Below, piece by piece: positions 18,568 to 26,561 of a stretch of DNA of 64,000 nucleotides. The stretch's first letter is position 1, and every line of letters starts with the position of its first letter. A program made the position numbers and the translations under genes. Source of the stretch: Bacteroidota bacterium (GTDB lineage Bacteria; Bacteroidota; Bacteroidia; UKL13-3); contig JAIXSO010000018.1 of assembly GCA_027484685.1 (NCBI GenBank), positions 1 to 64,000 of the forward strand, written 5' to 3'. The notes beneath the pieces were generated by a model that worked only from the letters and a program-made list of their open reading frames with translations, was not told where the DNA came from and searched no databases.

Positions 18568-18599
18568 CAAATATATCTTATTACCTATTAAGTGCGCAA
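18568..18599 (-). promoter_or_regulatory. Promoter of the WYL regulator with TGCGCAA site
   Basis: On the minus strand TAtaTTTG (18575-18568) forms a -7 box. TTG at 18599-18597, 21 bases upstream, is a possible -33 box and lies inside TGCGCAA (18593-18599, plus strand). The same heptamer is in both conserved upstream elements at 18703 and 27231, so autoregulation is plausible. Confidence 0.5.
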
Positions 18600-18702
18600 T
18601 CAAAATGCGTAGTTTGTTTTAGTTGAAAATATTTTACATTTTTATTGAATTTAATAAAATGATAATCAAGTAATTGTATTGTAAATTTATTTAAGCTTTT
18701 TA

Positions 18703-18749
18703 TGCGCAAGTTAGCTGCGCAGAAGCTGCGCCACCTTTGCCACATCAAA
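18703..18749 (+). promoter_or_regulatory. Conserved 47-base promoter/operator element of the RNA array
   Basis: Begins TGCGCAAGTTAGCTGC and ends CACCTTTGCCACATCAAA. It aligns without gaps to 27231-27277, upstream of the second rtcB: 30 of 47 bases are identical, with blocks TGCGCAA, AGCTGC, CTTTGCCA and ATCAAA. CAccTTTG is a weak variant of the -7 box, as expected for an activator-dependent promoter. AGCTGCGC occurs twice (18713, 18724), 11 bases apart, about one helical turn. Confidence 0.65.
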
Positions 18750-18788
18750 TAACAACAAACAATAAAACAGTTCTTTATATAAAAATAT

Positions 18789-18854
18789 TTAGCAGGTCAA
18801 ATAAAAGTTACTTCTATTCCACTCCAAATGAAAACTTTTGTAATTACCTGTTAA
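18789..18854 (+). ncRNA. Y-RNA-like element 1
   Basis: The outer stem TTAGCAGGT (18789-18797) pairs with ACCTGTTAA (18846-18854), with one G-U pair. An internal loop of CAAAT against GTAATT leads to the inner stem AAAAGTT (18803-18809) / AACTTTT (18833-18839) and a 23-base loop starting ACTTC. The GGU-CAA / AAUU-ACC internal loop recurs in the next three elements. This end-paired stem with an asymmetric loop resembles the Ro-binding stem of Y RNAs (GGUCCGA); that likeness is inference. It ends three bases before the tRNA-like element. Confidence 0.7.
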
Positions 18855-18857
18855 TTG

Positions 18858-18976
18858 GGGGCAGTAGCTCAGTGGTAGAGCAATGAAAAAGTTTTTATAA
18901 TTACCTTTTTAAAGGTCAAAAGAAACTTACTTCTTAATCCAAGTCATATACGTTGGTTCGAATCCAACCTGCCCCA
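18858..18976 (+). ncRNA. tRNA-bodied RNA with a Y-like module in place of the anticodon arm
   Basis: Acceptor GGGGCAG (18858-18864) pairs fully with CTGCCCC (18969-18975), with A as discriminator. Bases TA, D-arm GCTC-AGTGGTA-GAGC (18867-18881), a short ATGA/TCAT stem (18883-18886/18944-18947), a 4-base variable loop, and T-arm GTTGG-TTCGAAT-CCAAC (18952-18968) are all canonical. Instead of an anticodon loop, 57 bases form AAGTTT/AAACTT, an internal loop ATAATT against CAAA, and ACCTTT/AAAGGT capped by a tiny loop. This is the array module turned inside out. CCA is not encoded. RNase P and 3' processing at the tRNA ends would also free elements 1 and 3. Total 119 bases, with no usable anticodon. 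Confidence 0.8.
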
Positions 18977-18979
18977 CAA

Positions 18980-19060
18980 AATAATGGTCAAGTTTAGCTT
19001 ACTTAATTTGGTTACGCAGGTTCGAATCCTGTCTTTGATAGCCTAACAATTGCCATTATT
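18980..19060 (+). ncRNA. Y-RNA-like element 3 with T-arm mimic
   Basis: AATAATGG (18980-18987) pairs perfectly with CCATTATT (19053-19060). A U-G pair, the loop CAA against AATT and a short GTT(T)AG/CTAAC stem follow. The interior holds a T-arm, GCAGG-TTCGAAT-CCTGT (19016-19032), and a GG-containing D-loop-like AATTTGGTTA. This matches the known plan of bacterial YrlA-type RNAs: a terminal Ro-binding stem joined to a tRNA-like module. Covariation with element 2 is visible (GGU/ACC becomes GGU/GCC). It is three bases after the tRNA-like element and three before element 4. Confidence 0.7.
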
Positions 19061-19063
19061 CAT

Positions 19064-19124
19064 TAGGTCAAGTATTTCTTACTTCAACACTCTTTTAGGT
19101 AGAACTCAGAAATACAATTATCTA
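19064..19124 (+). ncRNA. Y-RNA-like element 4 in the leader of the TerD-like gene
   Basis: The outer stem TAGGT (19064-19068) pairs with ATCTA (19120-19124), with one G-U pair. The loop CAA against AATT is followed by a perfect 8-bp inner stem, GTATTTCT (19072-19079) / AGAAATAC (19108-19115). The loop begins TTACTTC, as in the other elements. It ends 18 bases before the start codon at 19143, so it may act both as an RNA and as a cis-acting leader for that gene. Confidence 0.65.
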
Positions 19125-19142
19125 TTTTATAAAAATAAAAAA

Positions 19143-21383
19143 ATGAAAAACGAATTATTAAAAATTGCCTTGCGTCAAAACGCTATCTTTATTCCGCAAC
19201 ATTTAATTGCGCATAAAGAGCCAAAAATCAGTGAATTGTCATTAGTTATGGTGCAAAGATTGGCGGAGCTTGGTTTTACTTTTTCTGAAGAATTATTGCA
19301 CTCAATAAATGCGGTAAACACAGGTTACAAGTATCAAATTTTAGAGTTCTTAAAGGATGTAATGGGTATTGATAAAAACTGGACTCCATTAAGAAAAAAC
19401 TTTGGTGAAACCACCAACGAAACTTTGTTTGATCATGTAAAAACATTTTTGGAAAATACTTTTAAAACGCATGATAACATGGTGTTAGCTTGTGGTCATA
19501 TCATTCCGCAAAATACTTTTAACTTATCGGTTTACAATGGTTGCCCTATTTGTGGCTTGCCAATGAGTTTTGGAGCAATTGAACAAATGGGTAATGGCAG
19601 TAAATTAAAAGTTCTTGATTTATGGACTGAAGATAACTTAAAAGCATTGATGGTTGATTTATTACAATCGAAAACTGCTTTAGATGCTACTCAAGTTGAT
19701 TCGTTAAAACTATTGTTAACTGAGTTTGGTTTGCCAAATGTTGAAATAACCATGAAGGAAACCAACATGCTTGCAATAAATTATTTGGTAAAAAGTAAAC
19801 AAGCTGAAAAAGCCAATGCTTACTTTAATAATCCAAATGATATTTTGCGATTTTTATGGTATCAAAAAACAGGCTTTTTGCAAATAATTGAACCTAAAAC
19901 CATATTGAAAAGGGCAGCTAGCAATAATTTTCATTTTAACACGTATGCAAGCCATAGTGCTAAAAGCAAATTAGATAAAAAAGCTGCTTTAAAGTTAAAA
20001 TATGGAAGAACTGAATGTTTGGCAGTTGCTACTTGGTTAAACAATTTAAATATGTCGGCCGAAAATGCTTGCGAAATAATGCATCCAAAAAGAGGCATGT
20101 GGGTTAGGTTTATTCGTGCTTTGCGTTTAGCAGAATACAGCAAACGCAAAGGTTTTGAAAAGTTAGCTGCTTTGCTTGATGTGTTTTATAATCGTCATTA
20201 CACAGTATGGAGCGGAAGTGTAAATCATTACCGTTTAAGAAGCGATGCTGAAAAAACATTTGCTTTGTTAAAACAACGTCCTGGATTATTTGCTCGTTCT
20301 TTATTTGCCAATATGTTATGGTTTGGTGCTACCGAAACCATCAATGAATTTAAGCAAGTATTAGATAAAGTGCCAGCAAGATTGGTATTTACGCTAAACA
20401 TGTATGCTCAAAATTATTTTGATTATACGGTTAGTCGTTCGGTAAAACCTTTAGGTGGAATTAGCAAACGCATTGCTGCTAATAAATTATTAACTCTATA
20501 CACCAAAGAGCAATTACATGAAATGAAATTGCAAGTAGAAGAGTTGTGTTTTGAAGCCATGAAAAAACGTTTTGCTGCTTTAAACAACGATAATAAAACC
20601 ATATATATTGATGAAGCATTGTTTAACATGCCAGTAAGTATTGGCGATAGAAGTGAAACTTTGCAAGATTTGCCAGTGGCATTAATGGGTACTAGATTTT
20701 TGGTAGAAGGAAATACGGTAAGGTTGTTTATGCAATGGGGTAAAGATTTGCCTGCTCAACATTTGGATATGGATTTAAGTTGTGTAATTGCTTATGAAAA
20801 TAAAATGGAACGTTGTTCATACAGCAATTTAATTGCTACAGGCTGTAAGCATAGTGGTGATATTATACATATTCCAAATAAAATTGGTACAGCAGAATAC
20901 ATTGAAATGAATTTGGATGTATTGAAAAAAGCCCAAGCAAAATATGTTACATTTACTTGTAATGCATATAGCAATGGAAGTATTGCACCTAATTTGGTAA
21001 TTGGTTGGATGAATAGTAAATATCCAATGCATATTTCAAATGCTACCGGTGTAGCCTACGATCCAAGCTGTGTTCAGCATCAAGTAAGAGTAACTAAAAG
21101 TGCTACTAAAGGTTTAGTTTTTGGTGTATTGGATGTAGAAAAAAACCAAATTATTTGGTTAGAAATGGCATTTGCAGGACAAGTGGTTCAAGGTTTAGAT
21201 TTTAACAATGTAAGTGCATTGATAGCTAAATTAGGTGCTAAGTTAAATATTGGTGCTTTGTTAATGTTAAAAGCCGAAGCGCAAGGTTTAACTTTGGTAA
21301 CTGAAAAACAAAATGCCGATGAAATATACGACATTCAATGGGCAATGAATGCAGCTGCAGTTACCCAATTGTTTGTTGATTAG
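19143..21383 (+). CDS. Zinc-finger (RING-like) plus TerD-like protein of the RNA-repair island
   Basis: 746 residues from the ATG at 19143; an upstream in-frame TTG at 19050 would be translated through RNA element 4 and is rejected. Near residues 117-137, ACGH and CPIC form a zinc-finger/RING-like motif. A long helical middle follows (RGMWVRFIRALRLAEYSKRK, RPGLFARSLFANMLWFG). The C-terminal part has a TerD-like domain (HLDMDLSCVIAYEN, SGDIIHIP, YIEMNLDVLKKAQAKYV). The order resembles the MXAN_6230/SCO0854 RING-domain family, by recall. No vWA/MIDAS is seen, so it is not a classical Ro60. It probably partners the RNA array just upstream. Confidence 0.7.
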   Translation: MKNELLKIALRQNAIFIPQHLIAHKEPKISELSLVMVQRLAELGFTFSEELLHSINAVNTGYKYQILEFLKDVMGIDKNWTPLRKNFGETTNETLFDHVKTFLENTFKTHDNMVLACGHIIPQNTFNLSVYNGCPICGLPMSFGAIEQMGNGSKLKVLDLWTEDNLKALMVDLLQSKTALDATQVDSLKLLLTEFGLPNVEITMKETNMLAINYLVKSKQAEKANAYFNNPNDILRFLWYQKTGFLQIIEPKTILKRAASNNFHFNTYASHSAKSKLDKKAALKLKYGRTECLAVATWLNNLNMSAENACEIMHPKRGMWVRFIRALRLAEYSKRKGFEKLAALLDVFYNRHYTVWSGSVNHYRLRSDAEKTFALLKQRPGLFARSLFANMLWFGATETINEFKQVLDKVPARLVFTLNMYAQNYFDYTVSRSVKPLGGISKRIAANKLLTLYTKEQLHEMKLQVEELCFEAMKKRFAALNNDNKTIYIDEALFNMPVSIGDRSETLQDLPVALMGTRFLVEGNTVRLFMQWGKDLPAQHLDMDLSCVIAYENKMERCSYSNLIATGCKHSGDIIHIPNKIGTAEYIEMNLDVLKKAQAKYVTFTCNAYSNGSIAPNLVIGWMNSKYPMHISNATGVAYDPSCVQHQVRVTKSATKGLVFGVLDVEKNQIIWLEMAFAGQVVQGLDFNNVSALIAKLGAKLNIGALLMLKAEAQGLTLVTEKQNADEIYDIQWAMNAAAVTQLFVD

Positions 21384-21469
21384 TAAAATGCATTGATTCT
21401 CCTCGTCATTCCGAAGGAATCTCCTTTAAATGGCAACCATGTTAACTGTTAACAGCGTATTTTTCTCTT

Positions 21470-21602
21470 CTTTCTTTTTCCTTAGATGAAAAAGAAACAA
21501 TCCCGCTGAGCGGGACAAGGCAAAAAAATGCTTCCACGCACCACCTCGGCTGGCCCGCTTTTTTGCCGACCCAACGCGCATAGTTAATGGAATGATTGAA
21601 AT
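21470..21602. repeat. Dispersed intergenic repeat, copy 2
   Basis: Same blocks as 8851-8964, with an extra small hairpin TCCCGCTGAGCGGGA inserted after AAAGAAACAA. It lies in the 365-base gap between the TerD-like gene and the first nucleotidyltransferase gene. Confidence 0.75.
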
Positions 21603-21630
21603 ACAAAATGGAACAAATTTGAATTAAACA

Positions 21631-21668
21631 AAAGAGGCTGTTCCAAAAGGACAACCTCTTCGTTTTTT
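21631..21668 (+). terminator. Probable terminator after the TerD-like gene
   Basis: AGAGG ... TGTTCC pairs with GGACA ... CCTCT around an AAAA loop, followed after CG by TTTTTTG. It separates the array/TerD-like unit from the nucleotidyltransferase genes. The remaining bases up to 21748 hold a degenerate GAGCGGAGTCTAAATG / GACTTCGCTCGAACTGACA repeat. Confidence 0.6.
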
Positions 21669-21748
21669 GTTACATTGAGCGGAGTCTAAATGTAATAATT
21701 ACGAGTTATCGACTTCGCTCGAACTGACATTTTAAAACAAAACAAATA

Positions 21749-22498
21749 ATGAAAACTGGTATAAAAAATAAATTGCTTGAAATAGAAAAAAGCAATCAAA
21801 TAAAAATACTATATGCCAATGAATCAGGCAGCAGGGCATGGGGTTTTCCCTCGCCTGATAGTGATTATGATGTAAGGTTTATATATGTAAAACCAATGGA
21901 GTCTTATTTATCTATAAAGAATGAAAATGATTTTATGAGTTTTCCAATCAATGATGAGTTAGATGTATATGGTTGGGATTTGAAAAAGGTTTTGCAATTG
22001 GTTTATAAATCAAATACTACTCCTTTTGAATGGTTGCAATCGCCTATAGTTTATATGGAGCAAAATGGTTTCAAAGAAAACTTGTTTGCGTTGTGCCAAA
22101 ATTATTTTAATGCCAAAGGCAATGTGCATCATTATGTAGGAATAGCTAAAAACGCTTTCAGCGGTTTGAATGATGACAATGAGATAAAGATAAAAAAGTT
22201 GTTTTACGTTTTAAGATCATTGCTTTCAGCAAAATGGTGTGTAGAGAAAAATCAAATAGCACCCATGACAATACAGAAGTTGATAACTGTTTTGCCAATG
22301 CAATTTCATGATATGATAAATGAGTTGATAATAATAAAATCAACTGCTAAAGAAGCTGATTTAGTAAAGCTAGATAAGGCTTTAAAAGATTTTATAGTAA
22401 ATGAATTAGAAAAATGTAGTTTGGCTGCTGATGCTAAAAGCAAGCCAATATTTGATGTAAATTTATTGAATCAATTTTTTAAGGAAACAATCAAATGA
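21749..22498 (+). CDS. YcgL-type (COG3541) nucleotidyltransferase 1
   Basis: 249 residues. The polymerase-beta-fold signature GSRAWGFPSPDSDYDVRFIY (about residues 27-46) gives the GS motif and the two metal aspartates; a third acidic residue is probably in NDELDVYGWDL. The substrate is not known for this family; genes of this type recur in bacterial RNA-repair loci, where RNA end modification has been proposed. The stop overlaps the next start (ATGATG/TGA), so the two are translationally coupled. Confidence 0.82.
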   Translation: MKTGIKNKLLEIEKSNQIKILYANESGSRAWGFPSPDSDYDVRFIYVKPMESYLSIKNENDFMSFPINDELDVYGWDLKKVLQLVYKSNTTPFEWLQSPIVYMEQNGFKENLFALCQNYFNAKGNVHHYVGIAKNAFSGLNDDNEIKIKKLFYVLRSLLSAKWCVEKNQIAPMTIQKLITVLPMQFHDMINELIIIKSTAKEADLVKLDKALKDFIVNELEKCSLAADAKSKPIFDVNLLNQFFKETIK

Positions 22499-23556
22499 TG
22501 ACTATAGATGAACTGAAAGAAAATAACTTGATACTATTTGAATGTATAAGTGGTAGTAATGCTTTTGGGTTAAATACGCCAAGTTCTGATACGGATATAA
22601 AAGGCGTTTTTTACTTGCCTAAAAATCAATTTTACGGATTAAACTATACTCCTCAAATAAACAACGAAACCAACGATATAGTGTATTATGAGCTTGGTCG
22701 TTATGTTGATTTGTTAATGAAAAACAATCCGAATATGTTGGAATTATTGTCAACTCCAGCAGACTGTGTTTTGTATAAACACCCCATAATGGATTATTTA
22801 ACAATAGACATGTTTTTATCGAAACAATGTAAGGAAACATTTGCAGGTTATGCCATAGCACAAATAAAAAAGGCTAAAGGATTGAACAAAAAAATAATGA
22901 ATCCATTGCCTAAGGAAAAGAAATCTGTGTTAGATTTTTGTTTTATATTAGATGGATATAATACCATTTCAGCTCAGGAGTGGCTTGAAAGCAATAACTT
23001 GGTGCAACAAAATTGTGGTTTAATAAATATGCCACATACCAAAGGAATGTATGCTTTGTTTTACGATAAATTAGGCGATAAAAACTATAAAGGAATTGTT
23101 CAAAACGAACTTTCAAACACAGTTTCATTATCTTCAATACCAAAAGGAGAAAAGGAATTGGCTTATTTGTTTTTCAACTTAGATAGTTATTCTTCGTATT
23201 GCAAAGATTATATTCAATATTGGGATTGGGTAAAAAAGCGAAATGAGGAACGATATCAAAATAACATAAAAAATACGTTTGATTACGATGCTAAAAACAT
23301 GATGCACACCATCAGATTGCTACAAGTGGCTTATGAAATATTAGCTGATGGAAAATTAAATGTAAGGCGAAATAACAGAGCAGAAATGCTAGATATAAAA
23401 GCTGGTAAATATACTTATGATGAAATATTGAGTATGTCGGATAAGCTAATAGAACAGATAGAAAGTGCGTATTTAACAAGCTCTTTACCTGATGAAATTG
23501 ATAAATTAGCTATCGAAAATACTTTGGTAAAAATGCGAGAGGAATTGTATTCATAA
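22495..23556 (+). CDS. YcgL-type (COG3541) nucleotidyltransferase 2
   Basis: 353 residues with ISGSNAFGLNTPSSDTDIKG (about residues 18-37), again the GS...DxD active site, and a longer helical C-terminal part (ENTLVKMREELYS at the end). It starts at 22495 or 22498, overlapping the first nucleotidyltransferase gene. The pair is probably one unit acting on the same RNA substrate, perhaps with different subunit roles; this is inference. A strong terminator follows. Confidence 0.82.
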   Translation: MMTIDELKENNLILFECISGSNAFGLNTPSSDTDIKGVFYLPKNQFYGLNYTPQINNETNDIVYYELGRYVDLLMKNNPNMLELLSTPADCVLYKHPIMDYLTIDMFLSKQCKETFAGYAIAQIKKAKGLNKKIMNPLPKEKKSVLDFCFILDGYNTISAQEWLESNNLVQQNCGLINMPHTKGMYALFYDKLGDKNYKGIVQNELSNTVSLSSIPKGEKELAYLFFNLDSYSSYCKDYIQYWDWVKKRNEERYQNNIKNTFDYDAKNMMHTIRLLQVAYEILADGKLNVRRNNRAEMLDIKAGKYTYDEILSMSDKLIEQIESAYLTSSLPDEIDKLAIENTLVKMREELYS

Positions 23557-23569
23557 TTTTCTTAAATTG

Positions 23570-23598
23570 AAAAGGCTGCTCGAGGGCAGCCTTTTGTG
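23570..23598. terminator. Terminator after the nucleotidyltransferase pair
   Basis: AAAAGGCTGC (23570-23579) / GCAGCCTTTT (23586-23595). It is almost the same sequence as the terminator at 24420-24453, and the two bracket a lipoprotein gene. Confidence 0.8.
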
Positions 23599-23641
23599 TT
23601 TTGAATATTTTGGGTCAAATAAACTGTGTTAATTGATGCTT

Positions 23642-24304
23642 TTAATAATCTTTCGGTTTTCTAATTCTCAAAAAAACTATTTCTTGGCTACAATTTCTTG
23701 CACCAAATAAATATTGTTCCATTTGGCCATCTTTGTTTAAATCATACTCAAAAAAGTCGGCATTAATTAAACTATCAACGATAATTGTTCCTGTTGGGTA
23801 TGATAATTTAACTTTATTGAAAACTGCATCATTGCAAGAGATCCCTTGAAATTTTATACTGCATTTTCCGGCTGAAAATTGAAACTTTGGATTCGTTTTT
23901 TCTTGCCTTTCAGTATAAAGCTCAATACTTTTACTATCATCAGATATATTTAAATCATTTTTAAAAAATTGTATCTGGTCTTGAGTAATAAAAAATCTTT
24001 TTGCGAAAAGTAATCCACCCTTGTATTCTTTAATTGGCTGACATGTCAAACATTCTACTCTGAAATTAATTCTATCTTTTTTTTGCCTTCCTAAATAATG
24101 TTTTAGACTATTAAAAAGGATATCAATTTTTCTGTCAGAACTATTAGAAATATTGACATCACTAATATTATTCTTATAAGAGAACGTTAAAATACTATCA
24201 GTTTTTAAACTATCAGTATTGGGTTTTTCAAATGTTTTTATGGCTGTTTCGTTGTTACAAGAAACCACAACTAAACCTAATAATATGTAAATAAAATATT
24301 TCAT
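23642..24304 (-). CDS. Lipoprotein, unknown function
   Basis: 220 residues. Signal MKYFIYILLGLVVVSC ends in a lipobox cysteine, followed by NNETAIKT. The C-terminal part has DLNKDGQMEQYLFGARNC, an EF-hand/FG-GAP-like calcium-loop pattern, near residues 188-205. Cysteines in VECLTCQP and AGKCSIKFQGISC may form disulfides in the periplasm. It lies inside the RNA-repair island but between duplicated terminators, and its theme does not fit; it looks like a passenger gene. Confidence 0.6.
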   Translation of the reverse strand: MKYFIYILLGLVVVSCNNETAIKTFEKPNTDSLKTDSILTFSYKNNISDVNISNSSDRKIDILFNSLKHYLGRQKKDRINFRVECLTCQPIKEYKGGLLFAKRFFITQDQIQFFKNDLNISDDSKSIELYTERQEKTNPKFQFSAGKCSIKFQGISCNDAVFNKVKLSYPTGTIIVDSLINADFFEYDLNKDGQMEQYLFGARNCSQEIVFLRIRKPKDY

Positions 24305-24419
24305 TTCTTTATGGCTTTAATGGCATTTTCTTTTTCATCAGATTGTTTTAAAAAATTGTTTCTTCTAAAATATTAGCTATTCAAACATACCAATTATTTT
24401 TACTTTTTTTAAAGTTAAT

Positions 24420-24453
24420 AACAAAAGGCTGCCCTCAGGCAGCCTTTTGTTTT
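24420..24453. terminator. Bidirectional terminator after prfH
   Basis: ACAAAAGGCTGCC pairs perfectly with GGCAGCCTTTTGT around CTCA (24421-24450). It serves the minus-strand rtcB-prfH operon. Near-identical to 23570-23598. Confidence 0.85.
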
Positions 24454-25069
24454 ACACCAATGTTTCGTTAAAAGTTTTTACAGGATTCCCTCTTTCCAAT
24501 TGATGGTGTTTGATCCATTTGTCTTGAACCAGTTTTTTGGCTTTTTCTACTTCATCTAACATCAGTTTGTCTTTTAGTTTTTCTAAAGCCAATTTTTTGT
24601 TTAGCAATTGCGAGCGTTCTTGGTTAGCAGTTACAAATATTCCTGTTGGCAAATGAATAGCTCTAACCGCTGTTTCTACCTTGTTTACGTTTTGTCCGCC
24701 AGGCCCGCCACTGCGCATGGTTTGGTAACTGATATCGCTTTCTTTTATTTTCATCTCTTTGCTTATATCAAAACAATCAATGCCCACAAACCAGTTTTTA
24801 CGCCTGTGAAATTTTCTATATGGACTTTGAGCTATCCATAAAATGCTGCCAGTCCATTGTTCACAAAAGTTGCTGATATTATTTCCACTTAACAGCAATG
24901 TTACTGAAAAATAACAACCTTTCAATTGGCCTTTTATACTATCAATAATAGTTACTTCAATGCTTTTATTTTTGGCTTCAGCCATAAGTTTTTCAACTAC
25001 TTTGGCTACTGCTCTTTCGCATTCCTCGGGCCCTTTGCCCGAGGTTATTTGCATTATTTTTTTCTCCAT
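24452..25069 (-). CDS. prfH: Peptide chain release factor H homologue
   Basis: 205 residues; a short release-factor-like protein with the hydrolysis motif [17 protein letters not shown] (GGQ at about 124-126) but without the codon-reading domain of RF1/RF2. PrfH is known to pair with an RtcB paralogue and has been reported to act on ribosomes whose 16S decoding region is cut, releasing the peptide so that RtcB can seal the RNA. The start lies one base after the rtcB stop, so the two are one operon. A terminator follows immediately. Confidence 0.9.
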   Translation of the reverse strand: MEKKIMQITSGKGPEECERAVAKVVEKLMAEAKNKSIEVTIIDSIKGQLKGCYFSVTLLLSGNNISNFCEQWTGSILWIAQSPYRKFHRRKNWFVGIDCFDISKEMKIKESDISYQTMRSGGPGGQNVNKVETAVRAIHLPTGIFVTANQERSQLLNKKLALEKLKDKLMLDEVEKAKKLVQDKWIKHHQLERGNPVKTFNETLV

Positions 25070-25070
25070 T

Positions 25071-26465
25071 TTACTCTTTATTCATTCTTACTATTTTAGG
25101 ATAAAATATCCCTTCTACATTTACCAAATCGCTTTGATTGCGCATTACTTGTTCTATGTCTTTATACGCATTTGGAGCTTCTTCTGTGCTGCCACCAATT
25201 AAAGTTACACCATGTTCAATCAACAACTTTTTCATGCCCGAAACGGTATTCATTTGTTTGGCTTTGCTGCGACTCATGGCTCTTCCTGCTCCATGAGAAG
25301 CGGAGTTGATAGCGGCTTCATTGCCTTTGCCACTTACCAAATATCCTGGATGAATCATGCTACCGGGAATGATGCCTAGTTCACCTAATTTGGCAGGTGT
25401 TGCCCCTTTGCGGTGAACAATCATTTCCTCACAATCTACCATTTCTTTCCATGCAAAATTGTGGTGATTTTCTACTTTTATTATGGGTTTAAATCCAGTT
25501 TGTTTGGCTAAGTTTTTATGGATTACATCATGACAAGCTTTGGCATAATCGCCTGCTAAATTCATGGCTAACCAATATTCCATACCCAATTCAGTGTTTA
25601 AATCTAACCAGGCTAATTGTTTGGCATGATTAGGAAGTTTGCATACATCCATGGCTTTTTGAAAGTAATGCATGGCAATATTTGAACCCAAACCTCTGGA
25701 GCCCGAATGTGATAACAACGCCACATATTTACCTGCTTTTACGTTCAAATTATTTTGCTCTTGCAATTCAATAATGCCCCATTCTACAAAGTGATTACCA
25801 CTGCCTGAGCTACCTAATTGCCTGGCTGCTTTGCCTTGCAATTGTTTAATAAAAGGTATTTCGTTAAACACTTGGCTATCCAAAATATCATGCGATTGTT
25901 TGGTTTCCAATCCGCCTTCCATTCCAAAATGTGTACCTTCTTTTAAAGCCATTTTGCATTGATAACTATATTGTGTCAAGGCTCGTTCATTGGCTTCAAA
26001 AATGGTCATAGCCATGCGACAACCAATATCTACGCCTATTCCGTAAGGTATCACTGCATTTTTAACAGCAAGCACGCCACCAATAGGTAAACCATAACCC
26101 GCATGTGCATCAGGCATCAATGCTCCTTTTGCAGTAATGGGTAAGCGTAAAGCTATGTCCATTTGCTGCTTGGCCGATGTTTCAATAAACTTGTTACCAA
26201 AGGTTTTTACAGGTTGTGGTTCACTTAATAAATCGTAAGCTGTAAAGTGTTTATCTTCCTTTTTGTCTAAAAATTGCAAAGCTATTTTGCTTAAAAATTC
26301 ATGTGTTTCATATTTTGTTGGGTTGTTTTTTATTTGGGTTAATAAATCAAGCGCCTCTTGTTTGCTTTGGTGCTTGTAATGTTTTGATAAAATAGTAATT
26401 GCCAAACTACGTGTTTGGTTATTGGTATATCCTATTTTGCTTAAATCTTTTGATCTAATATGCAT
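25071..26465 (-). CDS. rtcB: RNA ligase RtcB, prfH-linked paralogue
   Basis: 464 residues. GTP- and Mn-dependent ligase that joins 2',3'-cyclic phosphate and 5'-OH RNA ends. [12 protein letters not shown] (residues 119-130) and GVDIGCRM (Cys149) supply metal ligands; [25 protein letters not shown] and the C-terminal [10 protein letters not shown] active-site segment are intact. It lacks any intein. Upstream of prfH with one base between them. The second rtcB at 27445 runs in the opposite direction, back to back. The repair substrate of this copy is probably ribosomal RNA, by analogy. Confidence 0.95.
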   Translation of the reverse strand: MHIRSKDLSKIGYTNNQTRSLAITILSKHYKHQSKQEALDLLTQIKNNPTKYETHEFLSKIALQFLDKKEDKHFTAYDLLSEPQPVKTFGNKFIETSAKQQMDIALRLPITAKGALMPDAHAGYGLPIGGVLAVKNAVIPYGIGVDIGCRMAMTIFEANERALTQYSYQCKMALKEGTHFGMEGGLETKQSHDILDSQVFNEIPFIKQLQGKAARQLGSSGSGNHFVEWGIIELQEQNNLNVKAGKYVALLSHSGSRGLGSNIAMHYFQKAMDVCKLPNHAKQLAWLDLNTELGMEYWLAMNLAGDYAKACHDVIHKNLAKQTGFKPIIKVENHHNFAWKEMVDCEEMIVHRKGATPAKLGELGIIPGSMIHPGYLVSGKGNEAAINSASHGAGRAMSRSKAKQMNTVSGMKKLLIEHGVTLIGGSTEEAPNAYKDIEQVMRNQSDLVNVEGIFYPKIVRMNKE

Positions 26466-26561
26466 TCAGTTTTTAAAAATTTTTATATTGACTTTAAAAG
26501 GCAGTCAATAGCCTTGTTAATTAAAATTTTGATGGAATTTATTTTCTGAAAAAGCCATCTG

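Noticed and set aside
18725-18745. Sigma-54 promoter for the array
   Set aside because: TTTGC is present but the GG dinucleotide at the right distance is missing in both conserved elements.
18858-18976. Functional tRNA with an intron
   Set aside because: Removing the 57-base arm leaves a 4-bp stem with no 7-base anticodon loop, so no usable anticodon can be restored.
19050-19142. N-terminal extension of the TerD-like protein from TTG at 19050
   Set aside because: It would translate through RNA element 4; ATG at 19143 gives a natural start.
19143-21383. Classical Ro60/TROVE protein, suggested by the Y-like RNAs upstream
   Set aside because: No vWA/MIDAS motif and the C-terminal part is TerD-like; a helical ring is only a possibility.
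23615-23640. Fifth GGTCAAAT module
   Set aside because: GGTCAAATAAAC is present, but no inner helix and no AATT-ACC partner strand.
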